NCBI RefSeq assembly: GCF_014287475.1
Contig: NZ_JACOPF010000004.1
Location: 1 to 64,000 of the forward strand
Source: Mediterraneibacter hominis
GTDB lineage: Bacteria > Bacillota > Clostridia > Lachnospirales > Lachnospiraceae
Length of the DNA stretch: 64,000 nt
Reading direction: 5' to 3'
The position numbers and the translations under genes are program-made. Of this stretch, positions 25,453-34,458 are shown one piece after another (position 1 is the stretch's first letter; the number at the start of each line of letters is the position of its first letter). The notes beneath the pieces were generated by a model. It ran no database searches, was not told the DNA's origin, and worked only from the letters and a program-made list of their open reading frames with translations.

Positions 25453-27277
25453 CCTCCGCCTCCTCTCCTACAGGAATCTTCACATAAACAGTCGTGCCTA
25501 CACCCTTTTTGCTCTTGTAAAACAGCCCATATTCTGCTCCGTAATAAAGCCGCAAACGGTTCTGCACATTATATACGCCAATTCCGCCAAATCCCGGTTT
25601 GTATATTTTCTTATCAAAGATATGCTGCAATTCCTCTTTTGTCATACCTTTCCCATTGTCCTGTATTTCAATTATCACATATTCCTCTTTATAATAGCCC
25701 CTGACAGTTATTTTTCCAGGCCCTTCTATATATTTTATTCCATGATAGAGCGCATTCTCTACCAACGGCTGCAATGTAAGCTTCGCGATCTTTTCATTTT
25801 CAACTTCCTCTTCTAGTTTTATATCAAAAGAAAGTTTATCTTTGTACCGCATCGCCTGAATGGTGAGATATGTCTCAATATATTCCAGCTCCTGCCTGAT
25901 CGGAACAAATTCCTCCTCATTCCCTATACTCTGCCTAAACAGACGGGAAAGAGCAGAAGTCATACGCACAACCTCCTTATTGTATTTCCCGCTTTCTGCC
26001 ATCCAGATAATAGAATCTAATGTGTTATAAAGGAAATGTGGATTGATCTGCGCCTGCAACGCCCTCATTTCTGCTTTCCTTTTTTCTTTTTCTTCCTTTA
26101 CATTTTGTTCCATTAAACTCTGTATTTCCTGTACCATCATATGAAAAGACTCTCCCAACCCTCTGATTTCTGCCTGCCCGCCATGTTCTGTCATCAGTGC
26201 ACTTTCAAAATGGCCTTTCTCCACTTCTCTCATAGCGGCATCCAGAGATACAATCGGCTTAGTGATTGTCCTTGACAGAAGCAGGGCCAGGAAAAAACCG
26301 ACTACAAAGAAACAAAATGCCAGAATAATATATATTCTTTTAAGCTCTTGTCCTTCTTTTAAGAGTTCTGACATATAGGCAACGCCTACTACTGTCCATC
26401 CTGTATCTGCAGAGGTAGATGCTGTATAAAGCTTTCGTTCCTGACCTTTTCCCGATACGAAACCACCACTGTTATTCCCTTTTTCCAATACTTCTTCTAT
26501 AAGCTCTGTCTTAAGCCCACTGTAAAGCAGCTGTTGCTGCGGATGGTAAATAATTTCCCCGTTTTTGTCGAGCACATAAATATATCCCTTTTTCCCCAGG
26601 CTTACAGAACTACATAAGCTGTCTATCGTCGCATAATTCATGTCGATTAAAAATACGCCTTCTACCTCTTTTGTATTCTGGTTTTCAATTCCCCGACTTA
26701 ATGTGATTACCCAGTCATATTGATCATATATCATGTTCTGTACGTGAGAAGAAGTAATGTGTATCTCTTCGCTTTCCTCCTTGACAGTCTTATACCACTC
26801 CTGTTCTGATAACGATATATAAGGATTCAAAGCAGACGTTCCTCTATTGATCACGCTTTTTCCATTATCTCCGAGCACCGCGATATTGCAAACGTCTTTT
26901 CTCGTGTTCATAATTGTTCGGAACTGTTCTATGATTCGTGCGTAATTATCTTCTTGGAGGTCTTTTGACAACTCCTCCTGGAATAAGTACTTCTGTATAT
27001 CCCTGCTACTGTATACCATAGAAGAAATATCTTTCATATAATTCATATAAGAATCCATATCATCATTTACTTTCTGGATCAACTGCTCTGTGTATTCTTC
27101 GGAATTCTTTATAACACTGCGCTCTGTAAAGCTAATCGCTAATATAAAAAATGCAATGGAGGACATCAAAATCAAGACTGTAAATACCCCCATAACCGCC
27201 GTATGTATTTTTAATCCTTGTAATTTCTTTTTTATCCAGTACCGCACTGTTTTTTCATATTTTATTCCCTTTTGCAT
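25439..27277 (-). CDS. Sensor histidine kinase (YesM/LytS type)
   Basis: The 612-aa kinase has an N-terminal membrane helix (about 24-48) and an extracytoplasmic sensing region (about 50-300) with a Cache-like segment V-Y-V-L-D-K-N-G-E-I-I-Y-H-P. A second helix (about 311-335) leads to HAMP. The His_kinase domain has N-P-H-F-L-Y-N-T-L-D-S-I-I-W and the phospho-His near 415. The C-terminal ATPase shows D-N-G-K-G-M and G-F-G-G-I-G-V-Y-N-V. It should phosphorylate the response regulator whose gene overlaps its start by 23 nt. Its stop overlaps the binding-protein start. The ATG at 27277 has its Shine-Dalgarno unusually close, so a start at GTG 27247 cannot be excluded. Confidence 0.92.
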   Translation of the reverse strand: MQKGIKYEKTVRYWIKKKLQGLKIHTAVMGVFTVLILMSSIAFFILAISFTERSVIKNSEEYTEQLIQKVNDDMDSYMNYMKDISSMVYSSRDIQKYLFQEELSKDLQEDNYARIIEQFRTIMNTRKDVCNIAVLGDNGKSVINRGTSALNPYISLSEQEWYKTVKEESEEIHITSSHVQNMIYDQYDWVITLSRGIENQNTKEVEGVFLIDMNYATIDSLCSSVSLGKKGYIYVLDKNGEIIYHPQQQLLYSGLKTELIEEVLEKGNNSGGFVSGKGQERKLYTASTSADTGWTVVGVAYMSELLKEGQELKRIYIILAFCFFVVGFFLALLLSRTITKPIVSLDAAMREVEKGHFESALMTEHGGQAEIRGLGESFHMMVQEIQSLMEQNVKEEKEKRKAEMRALQAQINPHFLYNTLDSIIWMAESGKYNKEVVRMTSALSRLFRQSIGNEEEFVPIRQELEYIETYLTIQAMRYKDKLSFDIKLEEEVENEKIAKLTLQPLVENALYHGIKYIEGPGKITVRGYYKEEYVIIEIQDNGKGMTKEELQHIFDKKIYKPGFGGIGVYNVQNRLRLYYGAEYGLFYKSKKGVGTTVYVKIPVGEEAEDEEI

Positions 27278-28844
27278 ATTCCTTTGGTGTTATCCCTTCA
27301 TTCCTTTTAAAAATACTTCCAAAATAATGGGCGTCGCTATATCCAACTTTTTCAGCAATCTCATAGGACTTCAATTCTGTCGTACGAAGCAGTTCCTTAG
27401 CTTTTTCCAACCTTACCTTTGTCAACGCTTCTATAAAGGTTCCTCCCGTCTGTGCTTTGAACAAAGCACTGAAATAGCTTGTACTAATCGCAAGCGCCTT
27501 ACTGACAGAATTCAAAGAAAGGGACGTATCCTGATAATTCCCGTCAATATATTCCATCGCTCGTTCTGCCAGACTTTTTCCTAATTTCTCCCTATTCTTT
27601 GAAATGCTTTCTGTGACTTCCAGGCAGAACTTAAGCAGTAGCTCCTCCATTTGCTCCGCCCTGCCCTGATCTACAATCTCCTCAAAGAGTGGTTTTTCCC
27701 ATAGCATCATATTTTTCTCATCTATTCCCGCCTCATCCGCAAATAGACTAATTCTTGTCGTCAAGCTCTGCACATACATCCCTGTGCGTACTTTTGTCAT
27801 ATAAAGCCTGCGCATATCCTGAAAAAATTTTTTTACCTCCGCGCTTACACCCTCTCTGTCGTTTCTCTTCATCCGACTGATCATTTGTCTGGCGAGTTCC
27901 CCCGTATCCACCTCTGCCTTAGCACCACGGTTTATAAATTCCTTACCAAATATAAGTTCATTGTCATCAAACAGAAACGCATATTCTGATGCGCGTTTGA
28001 CGTTCTCATAAGACTGCCCCAGATGCGCCAGATCCCAGACGCATTTTCCTGAAAGTATCATCACAGGCTCACTGAAAAACTTTTCCACATATATCCGGAT
28101 CACCTCTGAAATCCTCTGGATTTCCGTTTCTACCTGATAAGTACTTTCTCCGCAGAATATCAGTGTAGTTATATTACTGATGTCCTGAAACACCTCACAG
28201 CACGTCTCTTCTCTAACCAATTCTTCTATCACGTTATAGAGTACAAACAGAAGAATATCCGCCGGATCCTCCTGCCGTATATATTTTATCTGCACCACAG
28301 AAAAACATTCACCTTCTAGGTGAATATCATAGAGCTCCATTCTACCTTTCATATCCTGGTGTACATCTTTTTCTCGGATCAATCGGCTTAAAAACCGTTC
28401 CTTAAAATATCCTTTGTTCTGCTCAAATGCTTCCCTGACTTTTTTTTGCTTTTCCGCGTCTGCACGCTCCTTTGCAATTTCCTCATGCAGCTTTAAAAGC
28501 ACCTCTTTCAATTCTCTGGCTGTCACAGGTTTCAGTATATATGCTCCAACCTGGTATTGAATCGCTTCTTTGGCGTATGCAAAATTATCATATCCACTGA
28601 TTATTGCCACTTTACATTGTGGGCAGTTCTCCTGCACATACTTTGCCACGTCCAGTCCGTCCGCATACGGCATACAAATATCTGTCAGCACAAGTTCCGG
28701 CTGCTTCTCTTCGATTGCTTTTATCGCTTCACGTCCGTTTTCACACACCGCACACAGACAAAAACCCGCGCTTTCCCAGTCCATACTTTCACTAAGCACC
28801 TCTCGTATTAGAGCCTCATCATCCGCCAGTAAAACTTTATACAA
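27255..28844 (-). CDS. Response regulator with AraC-type DNA-binding domain (YesN type)
   Basis: The 529-aa regulator has an N-terminal receiver domain (acidic pocket A-D-D-E at 7-10, phospho-acceptor T-D-I-C-M-P near Asp55, Lys in I-L-K-P near 105). A long middle region follows, then a C-terminal AraC HTH pair ending Y-S-D-A-H-Y-F-G-S-I-F-K-R-N and G-I-T-P-K-E-Y. The start codon is TTG at 28844 with GAGGG about 7 nt upstream. It is the first gene of the three-gene sensor operon. Probable target: the importer promoter at 24354-24382 with its weak -35, and possibly the fucI operon. Confidence 0.92.
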   Translation of the reverse strand: MYKVLLADDEALIREVLSESMDWESAGFCLCAVCENGREAIKAIEEKQPELVLTDICMPYADGLDVAKYVQENCPQCKVAIISGYDNFAYAKEAIQYQVGAYILKPVTARELKEVLLKLHEEIAKERADAEKQKKVREAFEQNKGYFKERFLSRLIREKDVHQDMKGRMELYDIHLEGECFSVVQIKYIRQEDPADILLFVLYNVIEELVREETCCEVFQDISNITTLIFCGESTYQVETEIQRISEVIRIYVEKFFSEPVMILSGKCVWDLAHLGQSYENVKRASEYAFLFDDNELIFGKEFINRGAKAEVDTGELARQMISRMKRNDREGVSAEVKKFFQDMRRLYMTKVRTGMYVQSLTTRISLFADEAGIDEKNMMLWEKPLFEEIVDQGRAEQMEELLLKFCLEVTESISKNREKLGKSLAERAMEYIDGNYQDTSLSLNSVSKALAISTSYFSALFKAQTGGTFIEALTKVRLEKAKELLRTTELKSYEIAEKVGYSDAHYFGSIFKRNEGITPKEYAKGNKI

Positions 28845-28957
28845 TATTTTCCCTCTTTTCTATGTCCATTTTTTACTTTACATTTCAAACAGGTACAGAA
28901 TAAATCTTTGCTGCATCTTGTATTTATTTTCTATTATGACATATAATTTACTTAAAT

Positions 28958-29007
28958 GGAAAGAAAACTTCTGCACAAGTTTCTATTCCATAACTGTGCA
29001 GAAGTTT
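28958..29007 (-). terminator. Terminator of the kinase-isomerase operon
   Basis: AAACTTCTGCACA (28965-28977) pairs perfectly with TGTGCAGAAGTTT (28995-29007). On the minus strand it is followed by TCTTTCC. It lies 19 bp after the kinase stop. Confidence 0.85.
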
Positions 29008-29025
29008 CTGTCCTAATTTTTCTAA

Positions 29026-30492
29026 CTATACCAATATCTTTTTAAATCTCTCATACGCCTCGTCCCAGTCTTTTTTCCCATGTGGGATATATCGTTTTAT
29101 ATCCTGGGAACCGCGTATAATTTCCCGTACCTCCTGCAAGGAGGAAATATCGCCCATAGCAAGAAACTGTAACGCCACGTTTCCAAGCACCGTCGCCTCC
29201 ACCGGACCAGCGCTGACCGCACATCTGCACGCATCTGCCGTACATTGGCACAGCAGTGCACTCTGTGTTCCTCCACCGACCATGTATACAGTCTGATAGT
29301 TCTTTCCGGTACAGCTTTGAATCTCTTCCATTGCATAACGGTATTTCATTGCCAGACTCTCATTGATACAGCGCACAATCTCCCCTGGTGTTCCGGGGAT
29401 GTTTTGTCCCGTCCTCCGGCAAAATTCCCGTATCCTTTCCGGCACATTCCCGGCAGGCGTAAATTCCGGGGCGTCTGGATCGATAAAGCATTTTAAAGGA
29501 GGCGCTGCTTTCGCCAGTTCTTCTAACTCACCGAAGCTAAACTCCTTCCCTTCTCTTATCCACTGCCTGCGGCTTTCCTGGATGCACCAGAGTCCGATGA
29601 TGTTTTTCAGGAACGAAATTTTTCTCCCGTATCCTCCTTCATTCGTCACATTATAATACCTGGATTTCTCATTTATAATTGGCTCTGAAAGCTCTGTTCC
29701 AAGCAAAGACCAGGTTCCGCAGCTCAAAAAGATAAAATCCTTTTCTTCCGCCGGTACGGCTGCAAGAGCGCACTGCGTATCATGTCCCGCAACAGCGACG
29801 ACCTCTGTTTTGCCTATGGAGAGTTCTTCACATATTTCTTTCGTAAGGCTTCCGACTTTCGTTCCTGTAGGAATAATCTCTGGAAAAATCCTTTCAGGAA
29901 AATCAAAAGCATGTATGATCTCGTCTGACCATGTTCTTTTTTCCGCATCCAGCAGCTGCGTGGTGGAGGCTATAGAATACTCCGCTTTTTTCTCCCCTGT
30001 CAGAAAATAATTAAATAAGTCCGGCATCAACAGCAGCTTATCTGCTTTCATAAGCAGATCTTCTCTTTTTTCCATAAGGGAAAGAAGTTGAAAGACTGTA
30101 TTGATCTCCATAAACTGATTGCCGGTAATGTGGTAGAACTTCTCCATGTCTATTCGCCTGAAGCTCTTCTCCAACATCCCCTGTGTTCTTTTATCCCGAT
30201 AGTGTACCGGATTTTCCAGAAGTCTCCCTTCCTTGTCAATCAGCCCGAAATCAACTCCCCATGTGTCAATTCCAATACTTTCTATTTTTCCGCATTTTTT
30301 TGCCTTTATCAGTCCCTGCTTGATTTCAAAAAACAACCGTAAGACATCCCAATACATCGTACCATTTACGATGACCGGATCGTTAGAAAAGCGATGCAGT
30401 TCCTCAATCGTGATCTTCTTCCCGTCAAATATACCGCACATTGCTCTTCCGCCGGAAGCTCCAAAATCAAACGCTAAAACTTTCTTTTCCAT
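29026..30492 (-). CDS. rhaB: FGGY kinase, rhamnulokinase/fuculokinase type
   Basis: The 488-aa FGGY kinase starts A-F-D-F-G-A-S-G-G-R-A-M, the A-S-G-G-R phosphate loop characteristic of RhaB-type deoxyketose kinases. It also carries I-D-T-W-G-V-D-F-G (about 74-82) and L-S-C-G-T-W-S-L-L-G-T-E (about 257-268). It should phosphorylate the 6-deoxyketohexose made by the isomerase encoded 11 bp upstream. With an L-fucose isomerase partner the substrate is probably L-fuculose, although sequence resemblance is to rhamnulokinase; many gut Firmicutes use RhaB-like kinases in fucose operons. It is the second and last gene of the operon. The aldolase gene is absent from the window. Confidence 0.9.
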   Translation of the reverse strand: MEKKVLAFDFGASGGRAMCGIFDGKKITIEELHRFSNDPVIVNGTMYWDVLRLFFEIKQGLIKAKKCGKIESIGIDTWGVDFGLIDKEGRLLENPVHYRDKRTQGMLEKSFRRIDMEKFYHITGNQFMEINTVFQLLSLMEKREDLLMKADKLLLMPDLFNYFLTGEKKAEYSIASTTQLLDAEKRTWSDEIIHAFDFPERIFPEIIPTGTKVGSLTKEICEELSIGKTEVVAVAGHDTQCALAAVPAEEKDFIFLSCGTWSLLGTELSEPIINEKSRYYNVTNEGGYGRKISFLKNIIGLWCIQESRRQWIREGKEFSFGELEELAKAAPPLKCFIDPDAPEFTPAGNVPERIREFCRRTGQNIPGTPGEIVRCINESLAMKYRYAMEEIQSCTGKNYQTVYMVGGGTQSALLCQCTADACRCAVSAGPVEATVLGNVALQFLAMGDISSLQEVREIIRGSQDIKRYIPHGKKDWDEAYERFKKILV

Positions 30493-30503
30493 ATCGTCCT
30501 CTC

Positions 30504-32300
30504 TTATTTATAAAGCGGCCCATATGCAGCACACGCCCTGTAATCCTGTCCCTCTTTATCCATTCCAAACGCATTCCATGCAGACGGACGGAAAATCTTC
30601 TCCTCCGGTACATTGTGCATTGCAACTGGTATTCTGAGCATAGAACACATCGTGATCAAATCAGCTCCGATATGGCCGTAGGAAATAGCGCCATGATTTG
30701 CTCCCCAGTTATTCATCACGTCATACGCCGTCTTAAACGCTCCGTCTTTCCCATTGCATCTTGGCGCAAACCATGTACAAGGCCATGTATAGTCTGTACG
30801 TTTCCAGAGTTTGTCGGAAACCTCCTCTGGAAGATGCAGCGTCCATCCTTCCGCAATCTGCAGCATTGGCCCCAACCCTTTGACAAGATTCAGACGAATC
30901 ATAGTCACAGGCATCTCCGCACGGGTCGCAAAACGACTGGAATAGCCGCCTCCGCGGAAATAGCCATTGTCCGCCGGATTCCATGTAGTGGCCGCCATAA
31001 TCGCCTTCTGGTCTTCCTCTGTGACATTCCACCACTCTTTCATCACTCCGTTCCCATTCTCATCCTTTGCCTCTGCGCAGGCGTCCAGACAAGCAGCTCC
31101 GGAATTAATCAAGTGAATAAAGCCTCCCGCTTCCTTTGCGATTCCTTCGAGTTCATAGCCTGTGGCATTCTTTACCGCTTCCGGGCTCCAGTATGTACGC
31201 ACGTCTGCAAAAATCTGCGCACGGTTTGTCAACAGCTTCATAAATAACATTCCCAGACCATTGAGAATGTCATTCTCTGTCGCGAGAATATAAGGTTCTC
31301 TTGCCCCGTTCCAATCGAAAGACGTATTGAGCACTGCTTCTGCAAAATCTGCATTTGGATAAAAATCTGTCCATTGTCTCTGCCCCTGGAATCCTGCCGC
31401 GATCGCATTGTGTCCGATTGCCTCTTCGGAGAATTTCTCTGGTAATTTTCTATTTCCATTCATAAGTTCTTTGATAATGACCGCCATCTTTACTACAAAT
31501 GCAAACTGTTCCTCTTTCTTTTCCGGGGATGCCTGTAACTCCTCTGGATTTTTATCAAATCCGATCTTGCAGGTTTCTTTTGCCCACTTCAATGCTTTTT
31601 CAAATTCTTCTTTATCATAGATTCCTTCCGTCATCCTGCGGATGATCTCTACCTCGTCTACTGATTCTACCCTCATCCCAAGATAGGATTCGATAAAGTC
31701 AGAATCTATAATTGACCCGCCTATTCCCATACAGATAGAACCGATCTGCAGGTAGGATTTCCCGCGCATGGAGGCCGCTGCAACTGCCGCCCGCCCGAAT
31801 CTAAGCAGCTTTTCCTTTACATCCGAAGGAATCTCCGTCTCGTCCGCATTCTGTACGTCGTGTCCATAAATTCCAAACGCCGGCAGTCCTTTCTGCGCGT
31901 GCGTTGCCAAAACAGACGCAAGATACACAGCGCCTGGTCTTTCTGTGCCGTTAAATCCCCATACCGCTTTGATCGTATTCGGATCCATGTCCATTGTCTC
32001 TGAGCCATAGCACCAGCATGGCGTTACTGTCAATGTAATATCCACGCCTTCTTTTCTGAATTTATCTGCACACGCCGCACTCTCACCAACGCGGCCGATC
32101 GTTGAATCCGCGATCACGACCTTTACTGCTTCCCCGTTCGAATACTTTAAATTATCTCTGAAAAGTTTTGCCGCAGAATGTGCCATATTCATTGTCTGTT
32201 CTTCCAGAGACCCTCTCACATCCAATGCCCCGCGGCGTCCGTCTATCGTAGGACGAATACCAATTACAGGATAACTACCGATCAATCTGCTCTCTGCCAT
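30504..32300 (-). CDS. fucI: L-fucose isomerase
   Basis: The 598-aa enzyme converts L-fucose to L-fuculose (often also D-arabinose to D-ribulose) in a Mn2+-dependent reaction. It starts [16 protein letters not shown], the family hallmark, and continues [11 protein letters not shown]. Metal-ligand regions are visible at A-T-E-N-D-I (about 361-366) and near the C-terminal [14 protein letters not shown]. Length equals typical FucI (about 590-600 aa). A good ribosome-binding site (AAGGAGGA) precedes the start. The leader contains an inverted repeat (32326-32353), and the gene is divergent from an AraC regulator that probably controls it. Confidence 0.96.
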   Translation of the reverse strand: MAESRLIGSYPVIGIRPTIDGRRGALDVRGSLEEQTMNMAHSAAKLFRDNLKYSNGEAVKVVIADSTIGRVGESAACADKFRKEGVDITLTVTPCWCYGSETMDMDPNTIKAVWGFNGTERPGAVYLASVLATHAQKGLPAFGIYGHDVQNADETEIPSDVKEKLLRFGRAAVAAASMRGKSYLQIGSICMGIGGSIIDSDFIESYLGMRVESVDEVEIIRRMTEGIYDKEEFEKALKWAKETCKIGFDKNPEELQASPEKKEEQFAFVVKMAVIIKELMNGNRKLPEKFSEEAIGHNAIAAGFQGQRQWTDFYPNADFAEAVLNTSFDWNGAREPYILATENDILNGLGMLFMKLLTNRAQIFADVRTYWSPEAVKNATGYELEGIAKEAGGFIHLINSGAACLDACAEAKDENGNGVMKEWWNVTEEDQKAIMAATTWNPADNGYFRGGGYSSRFATRAEMPVTMIRLNLVKGLGPMLQIAEGWTLHLPEEVSDKLWKRTDYTWPCTWFAPRCNGKDGAFKTAYDVMNNWGANHGAISYGHIGADLITMCSMLRIPVAMHNVPEEKIFRPSAWNAFGMDKEGQDYRACAAYGPLYK

Positions 32301-32325
32301 TTCTATATCCTCCTTCTTCTTTTCC

Positions 32326-32353
32326 TTTCCGCAGCGCGCCTGCTCTGCGGAAA
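32326..32353. repeat. Inverted repeat in the fucI leader
   Basis: TTTCCGCAG (32326-32334) and CTGCGGAAA (32345-32353) form a perfect 9-bp inverted repeat with a 10-nt spacer, 26 bp before the fucI start codon. It could be a regulator site or an mRNA hairpin just upstream of the ribosome-binding site. It lacks a T tract on the minus strand. Confidence 0.5.
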
Positions 32354-32425
32354 GCTATGCGCACAGGCCATATACTGCTTTATGCCTGATGCATATAAAT
32401 TATTATATTTTTCTTTATTATAAGC

Positions 32426-32455
32426 CTGACATTTCAGTAATTCTTGTGATATAAT
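32426..32455 (+). promoter_or_regulatory. Promoter of the AraC regulator gene
   Basis: CTGACA (32426-32431), an 18-nt spacer and TATAAT (32450-32455). On the opposite strand TATAAT boxes at 32422-32417 and 32407-32402 lack good -35 partners, consistent with an activator-dependent fucI promoter. Confidence 0.55.
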
Positions 32456-32516
32456 AGAAAAAAATATAATAATATTCACTTTTTATTTCTGCATTTTATA
32501 TAGGAGAATATGCGCT

Positions 32517-33371
32517 ATGAAATATATTAAATACAGAGAAGATAAAAAGCATGGAACTTTTGATTTTCCGATTGAGTTTTATCATGTCACCGCAAGTCAT
32601 CCGCGTTATGAAATGTCTTATCATTGGCATATTGAATATGAAATTATACGTATTCTCAAGGGTGAGTTCTTGATGACACTCAATGAATCCACATTCACAG
32701 CCCAGGAGGGAGATCTCATTTTTGTACAAAGCGGAGCGCTGCACGGAGGAATACCGAAGCACTGTGTCTATGAATGTATTGTCTTTAACCTAGGTATTCT
32801 TTTATCTCCTAATCATATCGGGGAAACATTTTTAAAAAAAATAGAAAATAGTTCTATTCAAATATATCATCACATTAGTAACTGCGACGAAGAGCTGAAA
32901 GAGATCATAAAGTTTCTTTTTGAAGCTATGAGGGGCAAATCTGAAGGCTATAAATTGACCGTCATTGGAGCTTTATATCAATTCTTTGGTTATGTCTTCA
33001 GTCATCATTATTATAAGCCTGTCGGAAACGTATCGGCAAAGAACAACAGGCGGATCGAACAGCTAAAAAAGGTTCTCGAAATGATCGAGACCTCCTATGA
33101 TCAATGTCTGACTCTGGATATGTTAGCAAAGGAAGCCGGCATGAACGCAAAATACTTCTGTCGTTTCTTCCATGAAATGACGCACCGCACTCCGATTGAT
33201 TATCTGAATTATTACCGGATCGAGCAGGCCTGTTTGAAACTCGTCACTTCCAGTGACTCAATCACAGAAGTAGCATTTAGCTGTGGATTCAATGATATTA
33301 GCTATTTTATTAAGACTTTTAAAAAATATAAGGGCATCACTCCAAAAAAATACCTGAGCGCCTCCTTTTAA
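32517..33371 (+). CDS. AraC family regulator with cupin sensor domain
   Basis: The 284-aa protein has an N-terminal AraC-type cupin (Y-H-W-H-I-E-Y-E-I-I-R-I-L-K-G-E, about 37-52). The C-terminal double HTH (about 185-284) shows L-A-K-E-A-G-M-N-A-K-Y-F-C-R-F-F and F-N-D-I-S-Y-F-I-K-T-F-K-K. These are features of sugar-responsive activators. It is transcribed divergently from fucI, so it is the likely local regulator of the isomerase-kinase operon. GGAG lies 10 nt before the chosen ATG; an ATG 7 nt earlier is in another frame. Its stop codon lies inside a terminator hairpin shared with the convergent dehydrogenase gene. Confidence 0.9.
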   Translation: MKYIKYREDKKHGTFDFPIEFYHVTASHPRYEMSYHWHIEYEIIRILKGEFLMTLNESTFTAQEGDLIFVQSGALHGGIPKHCVYECIVFNLGILLSPNHIGETFLKKIENSSIQIYHHISNCDEELKEIIKFLFEAMRGKSEGYKLTVIGALYQFFGYVFSHHYYKPVGNVSAKNNRRIEQLKKVLEMIETSYDQCLTLDMLAKEAGMNAKYFCRFFHEMTHRTPIDYLNYYRIEQACLKLVTSSDSITEVAFSCGFNDISYFIKTFKKYKGITPKKYLSASF

Positions 33372-33386
33372 ACGCTCAGGTATTTT
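33347..33386. terminator. Bidirectional terminator between araC-type gene and dehydrogenase
   Basis: AAAATACCTGAGCG (33347-33360) pairs perfectly over 14 bp with CGCTCAGGTATTTT (33373-33386). A and T flanks serve both convergent transcripts. The left arm and loop form the last codons of the AraC gene. Confidence 0.88.
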
Positions 33387-33391
33387 AATTG

Positions 33392-34414
33392 TTATTCTCC
33401 AAAAGTCAGCACAATCTTGCGAATAGACGGATCCTTTGTATCTACGAAATCAAACGCTTCCTGCGCCTTCTCAAACGGATATGTATGAGAAATTGTTCCT
33501 GTCAGATCTAATTTTCCTTCCCGTATCAAGTCAATTGCAGTCTGGAATTTCTTATTCTGAAGCCTTGATCCTCTCACATCTAGCTCTTTCGATGTGATGA
33601 CAAACTGATTCACCTCTGTAGGTGCCACTGAAAATCCCATTGTCATCACACGCCCTGCATTTCCCGTTGCATTTAAAAGCGTTAAAAGAGAATCCTTCGT
33701 GCAGGCTGCGTCAATCGAAACTGTCGGCCCATATCCTTCTGTCAATTCACGTGCTTTTTTAACCACATCCTCTCTTGCGATATGGATTGCATAGTCGGCG
33801 CCATTTTGCAATGCCTCCTGCAGCTTTTCCTCCACAATGTCTGCAACGATAATTTTTGCGCCGCTTAATCTGGCGATTTTCAAAATTGTGCTTCCAAGAG
33901 CGCCGCAGCCCAAAATAAGCAGCGTATCTTCCGCACACAGTTCTGCCCTGGAGCAGCTCTGTATGGCAATCGTCGTCGGCTCAATCATCACCGCCTCTGT
34001 ATCGGTGAGCCCCTCCGGTAAAATATAACAGTCGTGTTCCGGAACCGCCATATATTCCCGGTACCCTCCGTCAATATGTACCCCGCGTACCTTCAGGCTG
34101 CCGCATACATTTCCTCTCCCTTTGCGGCATGCATAGCAGTGCCCGCAGCTTACAACCTGATCTACAATCACTCTGTCTCCTGGCTTTAAATATTTGGTAT
34201 TCGCCCCTACTTCCTCTACGACTCCAACCATTTCATGACCAATGACGCGCGGATATGTAGCAGCGGCGTTAGTCCCGTGATAAATCCCTACATCAGAGCC
34301 GCAGATGCCCGCAGCTTTCATTTTCACCAGCACATTGTTCTGTTCTGTAATCACTGGCTTTTCCATCTCAATCATTTTCAATTTATTCGGTTTTACAATC
34401 TGAATCCCTTTCAT
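33392..34414 (-). CDS. Zinc-dependent medium-chain dehydrogenase
   Basis: The 340-aa alcohol/polyol dehydrogenase has catalytic-zinc motifs G-I-C-G-S-D (37-42) and G-H-E-M-V-G-V-V-E-E-V-G. Structural-zinc cysteines are C-G-H-C-Y-A-C-R-K-G-R-G-N-V-C (about 92-106), and the NAD(P) fold is G-C-G-A-L-G-S (about 170-176). It resembles the sugar-acid/polyol branch of the MDR family (RspB- or LgoD-like). It is the last gene of a locus with an ABC importer, a cyclase-family hydrolase and a GntR regulator, and should oxidise the imported compound or a derivative. The exact substrate cannot be told. Confidence 0.88.
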   Translation of the reverse strand: MKGIQIVKPNKLKMIEMEKPVITEQNNVLVKMKAAGICGSDVGIYHGTNAAATYPRVIGHEMVGVVEEVGANTKYLKPGDRVIVDQVVSCGHCYACRKGRGNVCGSLKVRGVHIDGGYREYMAVPEHDCYILPEGLTDTEAVMIEPTTIAIQSCSRAELCAEDTLLILGCGALGSTILKIARLSGAKIIVADIVEEKLQEALQNGADYAIHIAREDVVKKARELTEGYGPTVSIDAACTKDSLLTLLNATGNAGRVMTMGFSVAPTEVNQFVITSKELDVRGSRLQNKKFQTAIDLIREGKLDLTGTISHTYPFEKAQEAFDFVDTKDPSIRKIVLTFGE

Positions 34415-34458
34415 GCGTCTTCCTCCTCACATAATATCTTTTAGATACATAAATGTGC

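Noticed and set aside
30441..31247. 268-codon plus-strand ORF
   Set aside because: Antisense to fucI; no ribosome-binding site or domain; fucI itself is unmistakable.
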